Source: Polaribacter sp. (GTDB lineage: Bacteria > Bacteroidota > Bacteroidia > Flavobacteriales > Flavobacteriaceae). From it: DNA of 7,533 nt. Shown piece after piece: positions 1-7,464 of this stretch. Positions within the stretch are counted from its first letter, which is position 1. Each line of letters begins with the position of its first letter. The DNA lies in the NCBI GenBank assembly GCA_003537695.1, contig DPRC01000111.1, positions 3,872 through 11,404 on the forward strand. The letters are read 5' to 3'. Position numbers and translations under genes: made by a program. Under the pieces are notes generated by a model. That model ran no database searches, was not told the origin of the DNA, and saw only the letters and a list, made by a program, of their open reading frames with translations.

Positions 1-1016
1 TCTATAAACCATTTTGCAGCATCTAGTTTTTGTTTAATAAAAAACACTGCATCCTTTTGAGATTTAGATTTAATAGTGGATTCTTGGTATCCTTTTAGCA
101 TGTTGTTGTATTCTCTTGAAATATGCAACTCTGGCGCATTTCTTGAGTTTAAAACCAAATCCAATTCACCGTCCAAAAGCTTTATTGAGAAATCTGGAAC
201 AATTTGTTCTGCAATTTTATTATTTCCTGCGTATGAGCTTCCTGGTTTTGGATTTAATTTAGAGATTTCTTTAATGATCTCTTTTAGTTCATCTTCAGAA
301 ATATGAAATTTTTCCTGTAGTTTTTGATAGTGTTTTTTTACAAAGTGGTCAAAGGCGTCCTCCAAAACCTGTATGGACAGACTCACAAATTTAGTTTTAT
401 TTTTTGCTTTTAATTGAATAATTAAACACTCTCTTAAATCTCTAGCACCCACACCTATAGGGTCTAAGGTTTGTACTACATTGCTTAGAATAGAAATTAC
501 GATATCTAATGTTGTGAATACGTTTTCGGTAAAAGCCAAATCATCAACGATGTCTAAAACGTCTCTTCTAATATAGCCGCTATCATCAATACTTCCCACT
601 AAAAATTCGGCAATAGTATACTCTTCTTCGTTTAATTGAAAAGTGTTTAATTGATTTTTTAAAGATTGGTGAAAACTAGTTCCTGCAGCATAAGGAAGGT
701 TCTTTTCTTCGTCGTCAGCGGAGTAGTTATTGGCTTGCGTTTTGTAGCTTGGAACTTCATCATCACTGAGATAATCGTCTATATTAAGATCATCAGATAC
801 TGTTTTTTCTGAGAGGTCGTCATCAAATTCATTCGATAAATCATCGTCCACATCGTCAGATGCTTCTTTCCCCGTGTCTAATGCTGGATTTTCTTCAATT
901 TCTTGTTTTAAGCGTTCTTCAAATGCTTGCGTAGGCAATTGAATAAGCTTCATCAATTGAATTTGCTGAGGAGATAATTTTTGTAAGAGTTTAAATTGTA
1001 AACCTTGTTTAAGCAT
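1..1016 (-). CDS. rpoN: RNA polymerase sigma-54 factor (RpoN), 3' end cut by window edge
   Basis: Sigma-54 directs core RNA polymerase to -24/-12 promoters that need an AAA+ activator to open. The reading frame starts at ATG 1014-1016 and stays open to the window edge, giving 338 codons of a protein that is usually a little under 500 residues. Region I (about 1-47) is the Gln/Leu-rich activator-interacting segment: it begins MLKQGLQFKLLQKLSPQQIQ and ends EIEENPALD. Region II (about 48-104) is strongly acidic, with about 22 Asp/Glu against 3 Lys. The core-binding domain follows, with family signatures FLVGSIDDSGYI, LDPIGVGARDLREC and NPKPGSSYA. The helix-turn-helix and RpoN box must lie beyond position 1 and cannot be checked. 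The gene follows asnS by only 23 bp with no terminator between, so co-transcription is likely. The identification is firm; completeness of the gene is unknown. Confidence 0.96.
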   Translation of the reverse strand, partial: MLKQGLQFKLLQKLSPQQIQLMKLIQLPTQAFEERLKQEIEENPALDTGKEASDDVDDDLSNEFDDDLSEKTVSDDLNIDDYLSDDEVPSYKTQANNYSADDEEKNLPYAAGTSFHQSLKNQLNTFQLNEEEYTIAEFLVGSIDDSGYIRRDVLDIVDDLAFTENVFTTLDIVISILSNVVQTLDPIGVGARDLRECLIIQLKAKNKTKFVSLSIQVLEDAFDHFVKKHYQKLQEKFHISEDELKEIIKEISKLNPKPGSSYAGNNKIAEQIVPDFSIKLLDGELDLVLNSRNAPELHISREYNNMLKGYQESTIKSKSQKDAVFFIKQKLDAAKWFI

Positions 1017-1039
1017 ATTTTAAAGATACAAAAATCGGA

Positions 1040-2473
1040 TTAAAAATCTGCATTTTGAGGGGTTCTAGGAAAAGGAATGACATCCCTTATATTTCCCATT
1101 CCAGTTGTAAATTGTACCAACCTTTCAAATCCTAAACCAAATCCAGAATGCACTGCAGTACCAAATTTACGCAAATCTAAATACCACCAAAGCTCTTTTT
1201 CATCGATATTCATTGCTTTCATTTTTGCTACTAAAACGTCGTAACGTTCTTCACGCTGGGCGCCACCTACCATTTCTCCAATACCAGGAAATAGCACATC
1301 CATAGCCCTAACTGTCTTTCCATCCTCATTTAAACGCATATAAAATGCTTTGATATCTGCTGGGTAATCAAATAAAATAACAGGACACTTGAAATGTTTT
1401 TCAACTAAAAACCGCTCGTGTTCAGATTGTAAGTCCGCACCCCACTCATTAATGGGATATTGAAATTTTTTCTTTTTATTGGGTTTAGAATTTCTAAGGA
1501 TATCAATTGCTTCTGTATAGGATACTCTTTTAAAGTTGTTTTCTGCTACAAACTTTAGCTTTTCCAGTAAACTCATATCACTTCTCTGTAACTGAGGTTT
1601 CGTTTTTTCCTCCTGCGTAAAGCGTTCGTCTAAAAAGGCTAAATCTTCTTCACAGTGCTCTAGTACATACGTTAAAACTGATTTTATAAAATCTTCAGCC
1701 AAGTCCATATTCCCATCTAAGTCCATAAAAGCAACCTCAGGTTCGATCATCCAGAATTCTGCTAAATGACGTGTAGTGTTTGAGTTTTCTGCTCTAAAAG
1801 TAGGCCCAAAAGTATATACTTTTCCTAAAGCCATAGCATATGCCTCAGCCTCTAGTTGACCCGATACTGTAAGATTGGTTTCTTTTCCAAAAAAGTCCTT
1901 AGAATAATCTATGTTTCCATCGTCCGTAACGGGTGCTTTGTTATCTTCAAAAGAGGTCACTCTAAACATTTCTCCCGCACCTTCCGCATCAGAACCTGTA
2001 ACAATAGGTGTATTTACATAGTTAAAGCCATTGTCTTGAAAGTACTTATGAACTGCAAAAGAGAGTTTAGAACGAACTCTCATTACAGCACTAAAAGTAT
2101 TTGTGCGCACGCGTAAATGTGCATTTTCTCTTAAGAATTCAAAACTGTGCTTTTTAGGTTGAATGGGATATTCATCGGGATTAGAGTCTCCTAAAATTTC
2201 TATCATACTAACTTGAAGCTCCACAGATTGTCCTTTTCCTTGGCTTTCTGCGAGCGTCCCTTTTACCGAAATTGCGGCTCCTGTTGTTATTCTTTTTAAA
2301 GTTTCTTCGGAGGTGTTTTCAAAGTCAATTACACATTGTATATTTTTAATGGTCGAACCATCATTCAAAGCAATAAAACGATTACTTCTAAAAGTTCGAA
2401 CCCAGCCTTTTATAGCTACTTCTTGCAATATTGTTCCAGAAATCAATAATTCTTTTACCGTATTTTTTATCAT
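1040..2473 (-). CDS. asnS: Asparaginyl-tRNA synthetase (AsnRS)
   Basis: This cytoplasmic class IIb aminoacyl-tRNA synthetase charges tRNA-Asn with asparagine using ATP. At 477 residues it is close to the E. coli enzyme (466). The N-terminal OB-fold anticodon-binding domain (about 15-100) contains [19 protein letters not shown]. The catalytic domain shows a motif 1 region around 140-160 and the bacterial segment [19 protein letters not shown] (192-210). Motif 2 is [21 protein letters not shown] (226-246) and motif 3 is GFGLGFERL (444-452), with the ATP-binding Arg at 451. The ending [11 protein letters not shown] is typical of AsnRS rather than AspRS. A lysine-rich patch (PNKKKKF, about 331-337) makes one loop a few residues longer than in E. 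coli and is probably lineage-specific. The ATG at 2473 fits the expected N-terminus. A candidate promoter lies just upstream, and rpoN follows 23 bp after the TAA stop. Confidence 0.98.
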   Translation of the reverse strand: MIKNTVKELLISGTILQEVAIKGWVRTFRSNRFIALNDGSTIKNIQCVIDFENTSEETLKRITTGAAISVKGTLAESQGKGQSVELQVSMIEILGDSNPDEYPIQPKKHSFEFLRENAHLRVRTNTFSAVMRVRSKLSFAVHKYFQDNGFNYVNTPIVTGSDAEGAGEMFRVTSFEDNKAPVTDDGNIDYSKDFFGKETNLTVSGQLEAEAYAMALGKVYTFGPTFRAENSNTTRHLAEFWMIEPEVAFMDLDGNMDLAEDFIKSVLTYVLEHCEEDLAFLDERFTQEEKTKPQLQRSDMSLLEKLKFVAENNFKRVSYTEAIDILRNSKPNKKKKFQYPINEWGADLQSEHERFLVEKHFKCPVILFDYPADIKAFYMRLNEDGKTVRAMDVLFPGIGEMVGGAQREERYDVLVAKMKAMNIDEKELWWYLDLRKFGTAVHSGFGLGFERLVQFTTGMGNIRDVIPFPRTPQNADF

Positions 2474-2506
2474 TGTATTTAAATATAATATGTTAGAAAT
2501 AATCTT

Positions 2507-2523
2507 CCTTTATCTCGTAAAGG
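2507..2523 (-). other. Small hairpin in the asnS leader
   Basis: On the minus strand CCTTTA (2523-2518) and TAAAGG (2512-2507) form a perfect 6-bp stem around the 5-base loop CGAGA. No U tract follows, so it is not an intrinsic terminator. Its left arm overlaps the -7 part of the candidate asnS promoter. It could be an operator-like inverted repeat or simply chance in AT-rich DNA. Confidence 0.25.
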
Positions 2524-2548
2524 TACTTTATTACAGTAAAATATACAA
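2518..2548 (-). promoter_or_regulatory. Candidate Bacteroidota-type promoter for asnS(-rpoN)
   Basis: On the minus strand TTG (2548-2546) is separated by 20 bases from TACCTTTA (2525-2518). This resembles the Bacteroidota primary sigma consensus TTTG, about 19-21 bases, TAnnTTTG, with the last base of the -7 box mismatched. It sits in the 100-bp gap between the transporter stop and the asnS start and would give a leader of roughly 35-40 nt. No terminator is visible after the transporter, so read-through from upstream is also possible. The call rests on motif match alone. Confidence 0.35.
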
Positions 2549-2573
2549 CGAATGAAAGCGCTATAAAACCGTA

Positions 2574-4949
2574 CTAAATATCTTGTTTTTTGTCTGTTGG
2601 AGGAAAAATCCTAATTTTAGGTTCTTTGAATACCTTCTTATTTGCAATTTTCTTTTCAAAGGTAAGCAGTAAGGACGGCAATAACAATAAGTTGGATACC
2701 ATTGCTAAAAGTAGGGTAACCGAGACAAGACCACCTAAGGCGATTGTGCCACCGAAACTTGAAAGCGTAAAGACTAAAAAGCCAAAGAACAGAACGATAG
2801 AGGTGTAGAACATGCTCACCCCAGTTTCTCTTAAGGCGGCGTAAACGGAGGGTTTAATTTTCCATTTATTTGCAATGAGTTCTTGTCTGTATTTTGCTAA
2901 AAAGTGAATGGTATCGTCTACTGATATTCCAAAGGCAATACTAAAGACCAATATAGTTGATGGTTTTATGGGGATATTCAAAAACCCCATTAATCCAGCA
3001 GTAATTAATAGTGGCAGCATGTTAGGGATTAAGGAAATGAGAATCATTTGTGGTGATCGAAACATCCATGCCATAAAGATGGCGATTAATAGAATGGCGA
3101 GAGACAAAGAAATAACTAAATTTTTAATAAGATAATTGGTCCCCTTTATAAAAACAAGTGCTTTTCCTGTGATCGAAACCGTGTACTTATCTGCAGGAAA
3201 TTCCTTCGCAATAACAGTTTTTAGACGCTCTTGAATAACGTCCATTTTGTCCGTGCCAATATCTTTCATAAAAGTTGTAATTCTAGCATACCGTCCTGTA
3301 GAATCAACAAATGTTTTTAGCATTCCTGTATCATTAGCAGAATTCTTGGTATAGGAAAAAATATAACTTTGCTCTTGATTGGTTGGTAATTGATAGTATT
3401 TTGGATTTCCATTATAGTATGCCTGTTTTGAATACTTCACAAGATTTACTACTGAGATTGGTTTTGATAGTTCAGGAAAAGATGCGATCGCTTCATTTAA
3501 TTTTTCCATCTTTTTTAAGGTGGAAAGTTTGAGGACACCCCTATCTTTTTGCGTATCAATTAAAATTTCTAAAGGCATAATGCCACCAAATTCTTTTTCG
3601 AAGAATTTAATATCTTTATAGAAGCCACTGTTTTTGGGCATGTCTTCAATCAAACTTCCAGAGACATTAATCTTATAAACACCAATAATACTCAGAACAA
3701 TTACTAAAACAGTAGTGAAATAAATACTGATTCTTCGGCTTTTAACCATCTTTTCCATCCAGTTTACTACATTTTCGATCCACTTGTTCTCTAAATGGCT
3801 TAAATGCTTTTTCTTAGGAAGCGGCATAAAGCTGTAAATAATGGGTATAATTAATAAGGCTAAAATGAATATACTGATGATATTAACGGAAGCTAAAATT
3901 CCGAATTCACGCAGTAAATTACTTTTTACAAAAACAAAAGTGGCAAAACCAGATGCGGTGGTAATGTTGGTCATTAAGGTGGCATTTCCAATTTTTGAAA
4001 TTACCCGTTGCAGTGCTTTTGCTTGTTGTCCGTGTTTTTTTATTTCCTGTTGGTACTTATTGATTAGGAAAACGGCGTTTGGAACTCCTATTACAATGAT
4101 TAATGGCGGAATTAAAGCAGACAAGACTGTAATTTCATAGCGGAACAACCCGATGAATCCAAAAGCCCAAATTACTCCAATTATAACCACAAGAAGTGTG
4201 ATAAAAGTTGCTCTAAAAGAACGAAAGAAGAAAAAGAAGATCAAGGCAGTAATTCCTAAAGCTCCTAGGACAAAAATTAAGATTTCATCTTGAATATTTT
4301 GTGCATTCAGCGTTCGAATGTAAGGCATACCAGAAACTCGGACATCCAGAGTATGCTGCTTTTCAAATTCTTCAATTTCAGGAATTAACACATCAAAAAT
4401 AAAATCTCTGCGTTCGGGAGTGTTTATAAGTTCCTTTTTTATATAGATGGCAGTTTGTAAGGTCCCCGTTTTTTTGTTGTAGAGTAAATTGTCGTAGAAA
4501 GGAAGCTTTTCAAACAGTTCCTTTTTAATAGCTTCGACTTCTTCCCTGGTGGTAGGATCTTTCTCAAATAAAGGCTCAAATACAAATTTCTTTTGTTTTC
4601 TATCCGCTTTTAATTTTTGAACATCTGCTATTGAAATGGTAAAGTCAACGGCTTCGCTTTGCTCAAATTTAGTTACTAATGCATTCCAAGCATTAAATTT
4701 TTCGGGAGTGAAGACAGTCGTGTCTTTAACTCCTAGGATTACTAAATTCCCTTCTTCTCCGAAAATTTCTAAAAACTTGTTGTATTCTAAATTTGCTTCA
4801 TGATCTTCGGGCAACAGATTTGCTTCTGTATATGAAAATTTCATATACTTCGTTTGAGATGCTAAAAAGGCTGTAATTAATGCAATAATTAATAAAACCA
4901 CATAGCGGTTTCTTAATATAAGCCCTGCAGCTTTTGGCCAAAAGTTCAT
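2574..4949 (-). CDS. RND superfamily MMPL-type membrane transporter, substrate unknown
   Basis: This is a predicted proton-driven inner-membrane exporter of the MMPL/COG1033 type. Numbered from the ATG at 4947-4949 it has 791 residues and the duplicated RND layout. TM1 is at about 17-31, a large periplasmic domain at 32-222, TM2-6 at 223-374 and TM7 at 407-425. A second periplasmic domain spans 426-606, TM8-12 span 607-764, and a basic tail follows. TM10 carries GISVDDTIHFL with Asp678-Asp679, the likely proton-relay pair. The matching site in TM4 reads IGVPNAVFLINKY and has no acidic residue. The frame extends upstream to a GTG at 5027, only 12 bp after frr, adding 26 residues. I prefer the ATG because MNFWPKAAGLILRNRYVVLL looks like a normal start of this family just before TM1. 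The gene follows frr and precedes asnS, and neither neighbour suggests a substrate. Lipid, pigment or drug export are all possible; none is supported here. Confidence 0.9.
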   Translation of the reverse strand: MNFWPKAAGLILRNRYVVLLIIALITAFLASQTKYMKFSYTEANLLPEDHEANLEYNKFLEIFGEEGNLVILGVKDTTVFTPEKFNAWNALVTKFEQSEAVDFTISIADVQKLKADRKQKKFVFEPLFEKDPTTREEVEAIKKELFEKLPFYDNLLYNKKTGTLQTAIYIKKELINTPERRDFIFDVLIPEIEEFEKQHTLDVRVSGMPYIRTLNAQNIQDEILIFVLGALGITALIFFFFFRSFRATFITLLVVIIGVIWAFGFIGLFRYEITVLSALIPPLIIVIGVPNAVFLINKYQQEIKKHGQQAKALQRVISKIGNATLMTNITTASGFATFVFVKSNLLREFGILASVNIISIFILALLIIPIIYSFMPLPKKKHLSHLENKWIENVVNWMEKMVKSRRISIYFTTVLVIVLSIIGVYKINVSGSLIEDMPKNSGFYKDIKFFEKEFGGIMPLEILIDTQKDRGVLKLSTLKKMEKLNEAIASFPELSKPISVVNLVKYSKQAYYNGNPKYYQLPTNQEQSYIFSYTKNSANDTGMLKTFVDSTGRYARITTFMKDIGTDKMDVIQERLKTVIAKEFPADKYTVSITGKALVFIKGTNYLIKNLVISLSLAILLIAIFMAWMFRSPQMILISLIPNMLPLLITAGLMGFLNIPIKPSTILVFSIAFGISVDDTIHFLAKYRQELIANKWKIKPSVYAALRETGVSMFYTSIVLFFGFLVFTLSSFGGTIALGGLVSVTLLLAMVSNLLLLPSLLLTFEKKIANKKVFKEPKIRIFPPTDKKQDI

Positions 4950-5039
4950 GTATTCGGTTTTAGGTAAAGATGATGTGTTTAAAGGATTGTAAAGACTTAA
5001 AAAAAACCTTAGAAAAGATCTTTTCACTTCTAAAAAGTA

Positions 5040-5594
5040 TTAAACAGTCATAATTTCTTTTTCTTTTATCGCAAGTTTTTCCTCTATAACTTTCACAAAG
5101 GAGTCTGTCAAATTTTGGACATCCAGTTCCGAATCTTTTTTGAGGTCATCAGAAATATCCGTCTTTTTAATGTCATTATTGGCATCTTTTCGAGCATTTC
5201 TAATACCAACCTTGGCGTGTTCCGCTTCTGCTTTTGCTTGTTTAGCCAATCCAATTCTTCGTTCTTCTGTTAAAGGTGGTACATTAATCATAATAATATC
5301 ACCGTTATTCATAGGGTTAAATCCGAGGTTTGCAACCATAATCGCTTTTTCAATTGGTTGTAACATGTTTTTTTCCCAAGGTTGTATTGCAATGGTTCTG
5401 GGATCTGGAGTATTTACATTGGCTACTTGACTTAAAGGTGTTTGTGAACCGTAATAATCAACCATAACATTTGCTAGCATTGCAGGCGTTGCTTTCCCCG
5501 CTCGTATTGCTCTTAATTCTTTTTCTAAATGAGCAATGGCATTGCTCATTGCTTCTTTAGTTGTGTCTAGTATAAATTCAACTTCTTCATTCAT
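5040..5594 (-). CDS. frr: Ribosome recycling factor (RRF)
   Basis: RRF acts with EF-G to split the post-termination ribosome so its subunits can be reused. The 184-residue product matches the usual length of about 185. Domain I is the three-helix bundle formed by residues 1-30 and about 105-184. Domain II is the small beta domain between them, including YYGSQTPLSQVANVNTPDPR and QPWEKNML. The hallmark PPLTEERRIGLAKQAK begins at 106. IRNARKDAN (131-139) contains Arg132, equivalent to the essential Arg132 of the E. coli protein. The start ATG at 5594 is followed by another ATG four bases downstream in a different frame; only the first gives RRF. The gene lies 24 bp after pyrH, the common bacterial pyrH-frr pairing, and is very likely co-transcribed with it. 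Confidence 0.98.
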   Translation of the reverse strand: MNEEVEFILDTTKEAMSNAIAHLEKELRAIRAGKATPAMLANVMVDYYGSQTPLSQVANVNTPDPRTIAIQPWEKNMLQPIEKAIMVANLGFNPMNNGDIIMINVPPLTEERRIGLAKQAKAEAEHAKVGIRNARKDANNDIKKTDISDDLKKDSELDVQNLTDSFVKVIEEKLAIKEKEIMTV

Positions 5595-5618
5595 CTTCTG
5601 TATGGTTTAAAGATTTTA

Positions 5619-6326
5619 TTAATTAGTTACAATCGTTCCAATCTTTTCTCCAGAGACTAATTTTAATAAGTTTCCGTTGGTGTTCATGTCAAAGACAGTT
5701 ATTGGTAGTTTGTTTTCTTCACTTAATGTAAATGCGGTCATATCCATTACTTTTAAGCCTTTCGCAATTACTTCTTTAAAAGTGATTGTTTCGTATTTTA
5801 CTGCATCTTTATTTTTCTCTGGGTCTTCATCGAAGATTCCAGCTACACGCGTTCCTTTTAAGATTGCATCTGCATCTATTTCGATTGCTCTTAAAACCGC
5901 TGCAGTATCTGTAGTAAAATAGGGGTTTCCAGTTCCTGCCCCAAAAATAACAACACGGCCTTTTTCTAAATGGCGAATTGCTTTTCTTTTTATATATGGT
6001 TCTGCAACCTCCTTTATTTCGAGCGCTGTTTGCAAGCGTGTATTTACATCTTGGTCCTCTAGAGCGCTTTGTAGAGCTAAGCCGTTTATACAAGTTGCTA
6101 ACATGCCCATGTGGTCTCCTTGTACACGGTCCATTCCATTTGCAGCACCGGCAACACCTCTAAAGATGTTTCCACCGCCTATTACAATGGCTACTTGTAT
6201 CCCTTTTTGTACTACTTCTTTAATTTCTTTTGCATACTCAGACAGTCGTTTTGGGTCAATTCCGTATTGTCGATCGCCCATTAAAGCTTCTCCGCTTAAT
6301 TTTAAAAGAATTCTTTTGTATTCCAT
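5619..6326 (-). CDS. pyrH: Uridylate kinase (UMP kinase)
   Basis: PyrH phosphorylates UMP to UDP with ATP in the cytoplasm, the step that feeds pyrimidine nucleotides into RNA, DNA and sugar-nucleotide synthesis. The bacterial enzyme belongs to the amino acid kinase fold and is usually a hexamer regulated by GTP and UTP. The 235-residue product is the usual length. Visible signatures are KLSGEALMG (9-17), the glycine-rich loop GGGNIFRG (50-57), [15 protein letters not shown] (71-85), [20 protein letters not shown] (131-150) and the nucleotide-site segment [16 protein letters not shown] (157-172). The ATG at 6326 places the first beta strand KRILLKLSG directly at the N-terminus, as expected. 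The gene starts after the tsf terminator, next to a candidate -7 box, and appears to be the first gene of the pyrH-frr unit. Confidence 0.98.
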   Translation of the reverse strand: MEYKRILLKLSGEALMGDRQYGIDPKRLSEYAKEIKEVVQKGIQVAIVIGGGNIFRGVAGAANGMDRVQGDHMGMLATCINGLALQSALEDQDVNTRLQTALEIKEVAEPYIKRKAIRHLEKGRVVIFGAGTGNPYFTTDTAAVLRAIEIDADAILKGTRVAGIFDEDPEKNKDAVKYETITFKEVIAKGLKVMDMTAFTLSEENKLPITVFDMNTNGNLLKLVSGEKIGTIVTN

Positions 6327-6346
6327 AGGTTTTTTTAAGAGTTGTG

Positions 6347-6354
6347 CAAAATTA
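6347..6354 (-). promoter_or_regulatory. Candidate -7 box for the pyrH-frr transcript
   Basis: The minus strand reads TAATTTTG here, an exact match to the Bacteroidota -7 consensus TAnnTTTG, about 20 bases before the pyrH ATG. There is no TTG at the expected spacing of about 19-21 bases. The nearest upstream TTTG (6388-6385) is 30 bases away and belongs to the end of the tsf terminator U tract. Between them lie A-rich runs that could act as an UP-like element. If used, the transcript would have a leader of only about 15 nt. Confidence 0.4.
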
Positions 6355-6385
6355 CGTTTTTTTTTTGATTTTCTTTTTTTTGAAC

Positions 6386-6424
6386 AAAAAAAAACCTCGT
6401 TTTCAAATAGTATGAAAACGAGGT
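6386..6424 (-). terminator. Intrinsic terminator after tsf
   Basis: On the minus strand ACCTCGTTTTCA (6424-6413) and TGAAAACGAGGT (6405-6394) form a perfect 12-bp stem with a 7-base loop. The stem is followed at once by nine U residues (6394-6386, the first also serving as the last stem base). It starts 26 bases after the tsf stop codon. On the plus strand no T run follows the stem, so it should act only in the tsf direction. It separates the rpsB-tsf unit from pyrH-frr. Confidence 0.92.
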
Positions 6425-6450
6425 ATAAAATATGGTTTTTAGAATGGTAC

Positions 6451-7416
6451 TTATCCTAAAGTTACTCTTTTAAATCCAGTTACAACAACATCCCCATAGG
6501 TGTTTACATATTGGGCAACATTTTTCTTCTCATCTTTAATAAAAGATTGATCTAAAAGACATTGCTCTAGGTCTAAGGTGGTGTTGTCTGAAATAAATCG
6601 CTCCATTTTACCGGGTAAGATTCTATCCCAAATTTGTTCTGGTTTTCCTTCTGCTTTTAATTCCGCTTTGGCAGCTTCTTCTGCTTTTGCTAAAATAGCT
6701 TCAGATAATTGTGACATTGAAATAAATTCAGGAACATTTTTCAATGTTTTTCCTAACCTACCCAATTCAATATTATCTTTTTCGATCACTGCAATTCTAG
6801 CTTCTGTTTCTGCTGTTACAAAAGCAGGATCAAAATCTTTGTAAGATAATGTCGATGCTCCCATGGAAGCAACTTGCATTGCAACATCTTTTGCTAAAGT
6901 TTCAGCGTTTTCTACAACGGCAGAAAGTCCAACAATAGCAGCAATTTTTCCAATGTGAGTATACGCTCCAACATATGCAGCTTCGATCTTATCAAAAGCA
7001 GTAATTTCTAACTTTTCTCCAATAACTCCAGTTTGTTCAACTAATTTATCAGCAACAGTCATACCTCCAAAATCTGCAGCTAAGAAAGCCTCTTTATCTG
7101 CCGCGTGCAATGCAATGTCTGCAAATTGTCCGCCCAAGGCTACAAAAGATTCATTTTTACCAACAAAATCAGTTTCACAAGCTAATACGATTGCTACACC
7201 AGCAGTTTTCGCGTCATTAATTCTTGTTACGGCAACCCCTTCTGTAGATTCTCTGTCCGCTCTTTTTGCTGCAATTTTCTGACCTTTTTTACGTAAAATG
7301 TTAATCGCTTCATCGAAGTTGTTCTCAGCTTCTACTAACGCATTTTTACAGTCCATCATTCCAGCACCAGTTGCTTCTCTTAAATTTTTAACATCAGCAG
7401 CACTTACTTTTACCAT
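6451..7416 (-). CDS. tsf: Translation elongation factor Ts (EF-Ts)
   Basis: EF-Ts is the guanine nucleotide exchange factor that recycles EF-Tu from its GDP to its GTP form during elongation. The N-terminal UBA-like domain (about 1-55) has the signature [16 protein letters not shown] (12-27). The core contains [11 protein letters not shown] (81-91), in which Asp83-Phe84 correspond to the Asp-Phe pair of E. coli EF-Ts that displaces the Mg2+ site of EF-Tu. The C-terminal subdomain includes [11 protein letters not shown] (154-164) and [10 protein letters not shown] (268-277). At 321 residues it is longer than the E. coli protein (283); I take this as the longer core form seen in Bacteroidota. 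The ATG at 7416 gives the expected [10 protein letters not shown] start and is preceded by an A-rich stretch instead of a clear Shine-Dalgarno site. It lies 48 bp after rpsB and ends at a strong terminator. Confidence 0.98.
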   Translation of the reverse strand: MVKVSAADVKNLREATGAGMMDCKNALVEAENNFDEAINILRKKGQKIAAKRADRESTEGVAVTRINDAKTAGVAIVLACETDFVGKNESFVALGGQFADIALHAADKEAFLAADFGGMTVADKLVEQTGVIGEKLEITAFDKIEAAYVGAYTHIGKIAAIVGLSAVVENAETLAKDVAMQVASMGASTLSYKDFDPAFVTAETEARIAVIEKDNIELGRLGKTLKNVPEFISMSQLSEAILAKAEEAAKAELKAEGKPEQIWDRILPGKMERFISDNTTLDLEQCLLDQSFIKDEKKNVAQYVNTYGDVVVTGFKRVTLG

Positions 7417-7432
7417 GTCACTTATTTTTTGT

Positions 7433-7452
7433 TAAGAAACCAAGGTCTCTTA
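7433..7452 (-). other. Hairpin in the rpsB-tsf gap
   Basis: On the minus strand TAAGAGAC (7452-7445) pairs with GTTTCTTA (7440-7433) around a CTTG tetraloop, giving an 8-bp stem with one G-U wobble. It begins 12 bases after the rpsB stop and ends 16 bases before the tsf ATG. There is no following U tract, so it is not a terminator. It could affect tsf translation, mRNA stability or processing. No function can be assigned from sequence alone. Confidence 0.4.
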
Positions 7453-7464
7453 GGTGTTATTAAA

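Noticed and set aside
76..306. Plus-strand open frame of 76 codons
   Set aside because: It lies antisense within rpoN, has no recognisable protein features, and the minus-strand frame clearly encodes sigma-54.
2313..2555. Plus-strand open frame running from inside asnS into its upstream gap
   Set aside because: Most of it is the antisense of the asnS N-terminus. The product has no domain signature, and the extension covers AT-rich promoter DNA.
2474..2573. T-box or amino-acid-responsive leader before asnS
   Set aside because: The 100-bp gap is too short and has no T-box sequence, specifier stem or terminator/antiterminator pair. Such leaders are also not expected in Bacteroidota.
5028..5039. 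A separate promoter for the transporter near the frr stop
   Set aside because: TACTTTTT on the minus strand near here resembles a -7 box, but the nearest upstream TTG is about 32 bases away, too far for the usual spacing. Read-through from frr is simpler.
5827..6093. Minus-strand 88-codon frame within pyrH
   Set aside because: It is an alternate frame of the well-supported UMP kinase gene; its Arg/Lys/Cys-rich composition is typical of a shadow frame.
6103..6459. Plus-strand 118-codon frame spanning the pyrH start and the tsf-pyrH gap
   Set aside because: It runs through the homopolymer tracts and the tsf terminator, giving a Phe/Lys-rich low-complexity product. It is antisense to pyrH and not a credible gene.
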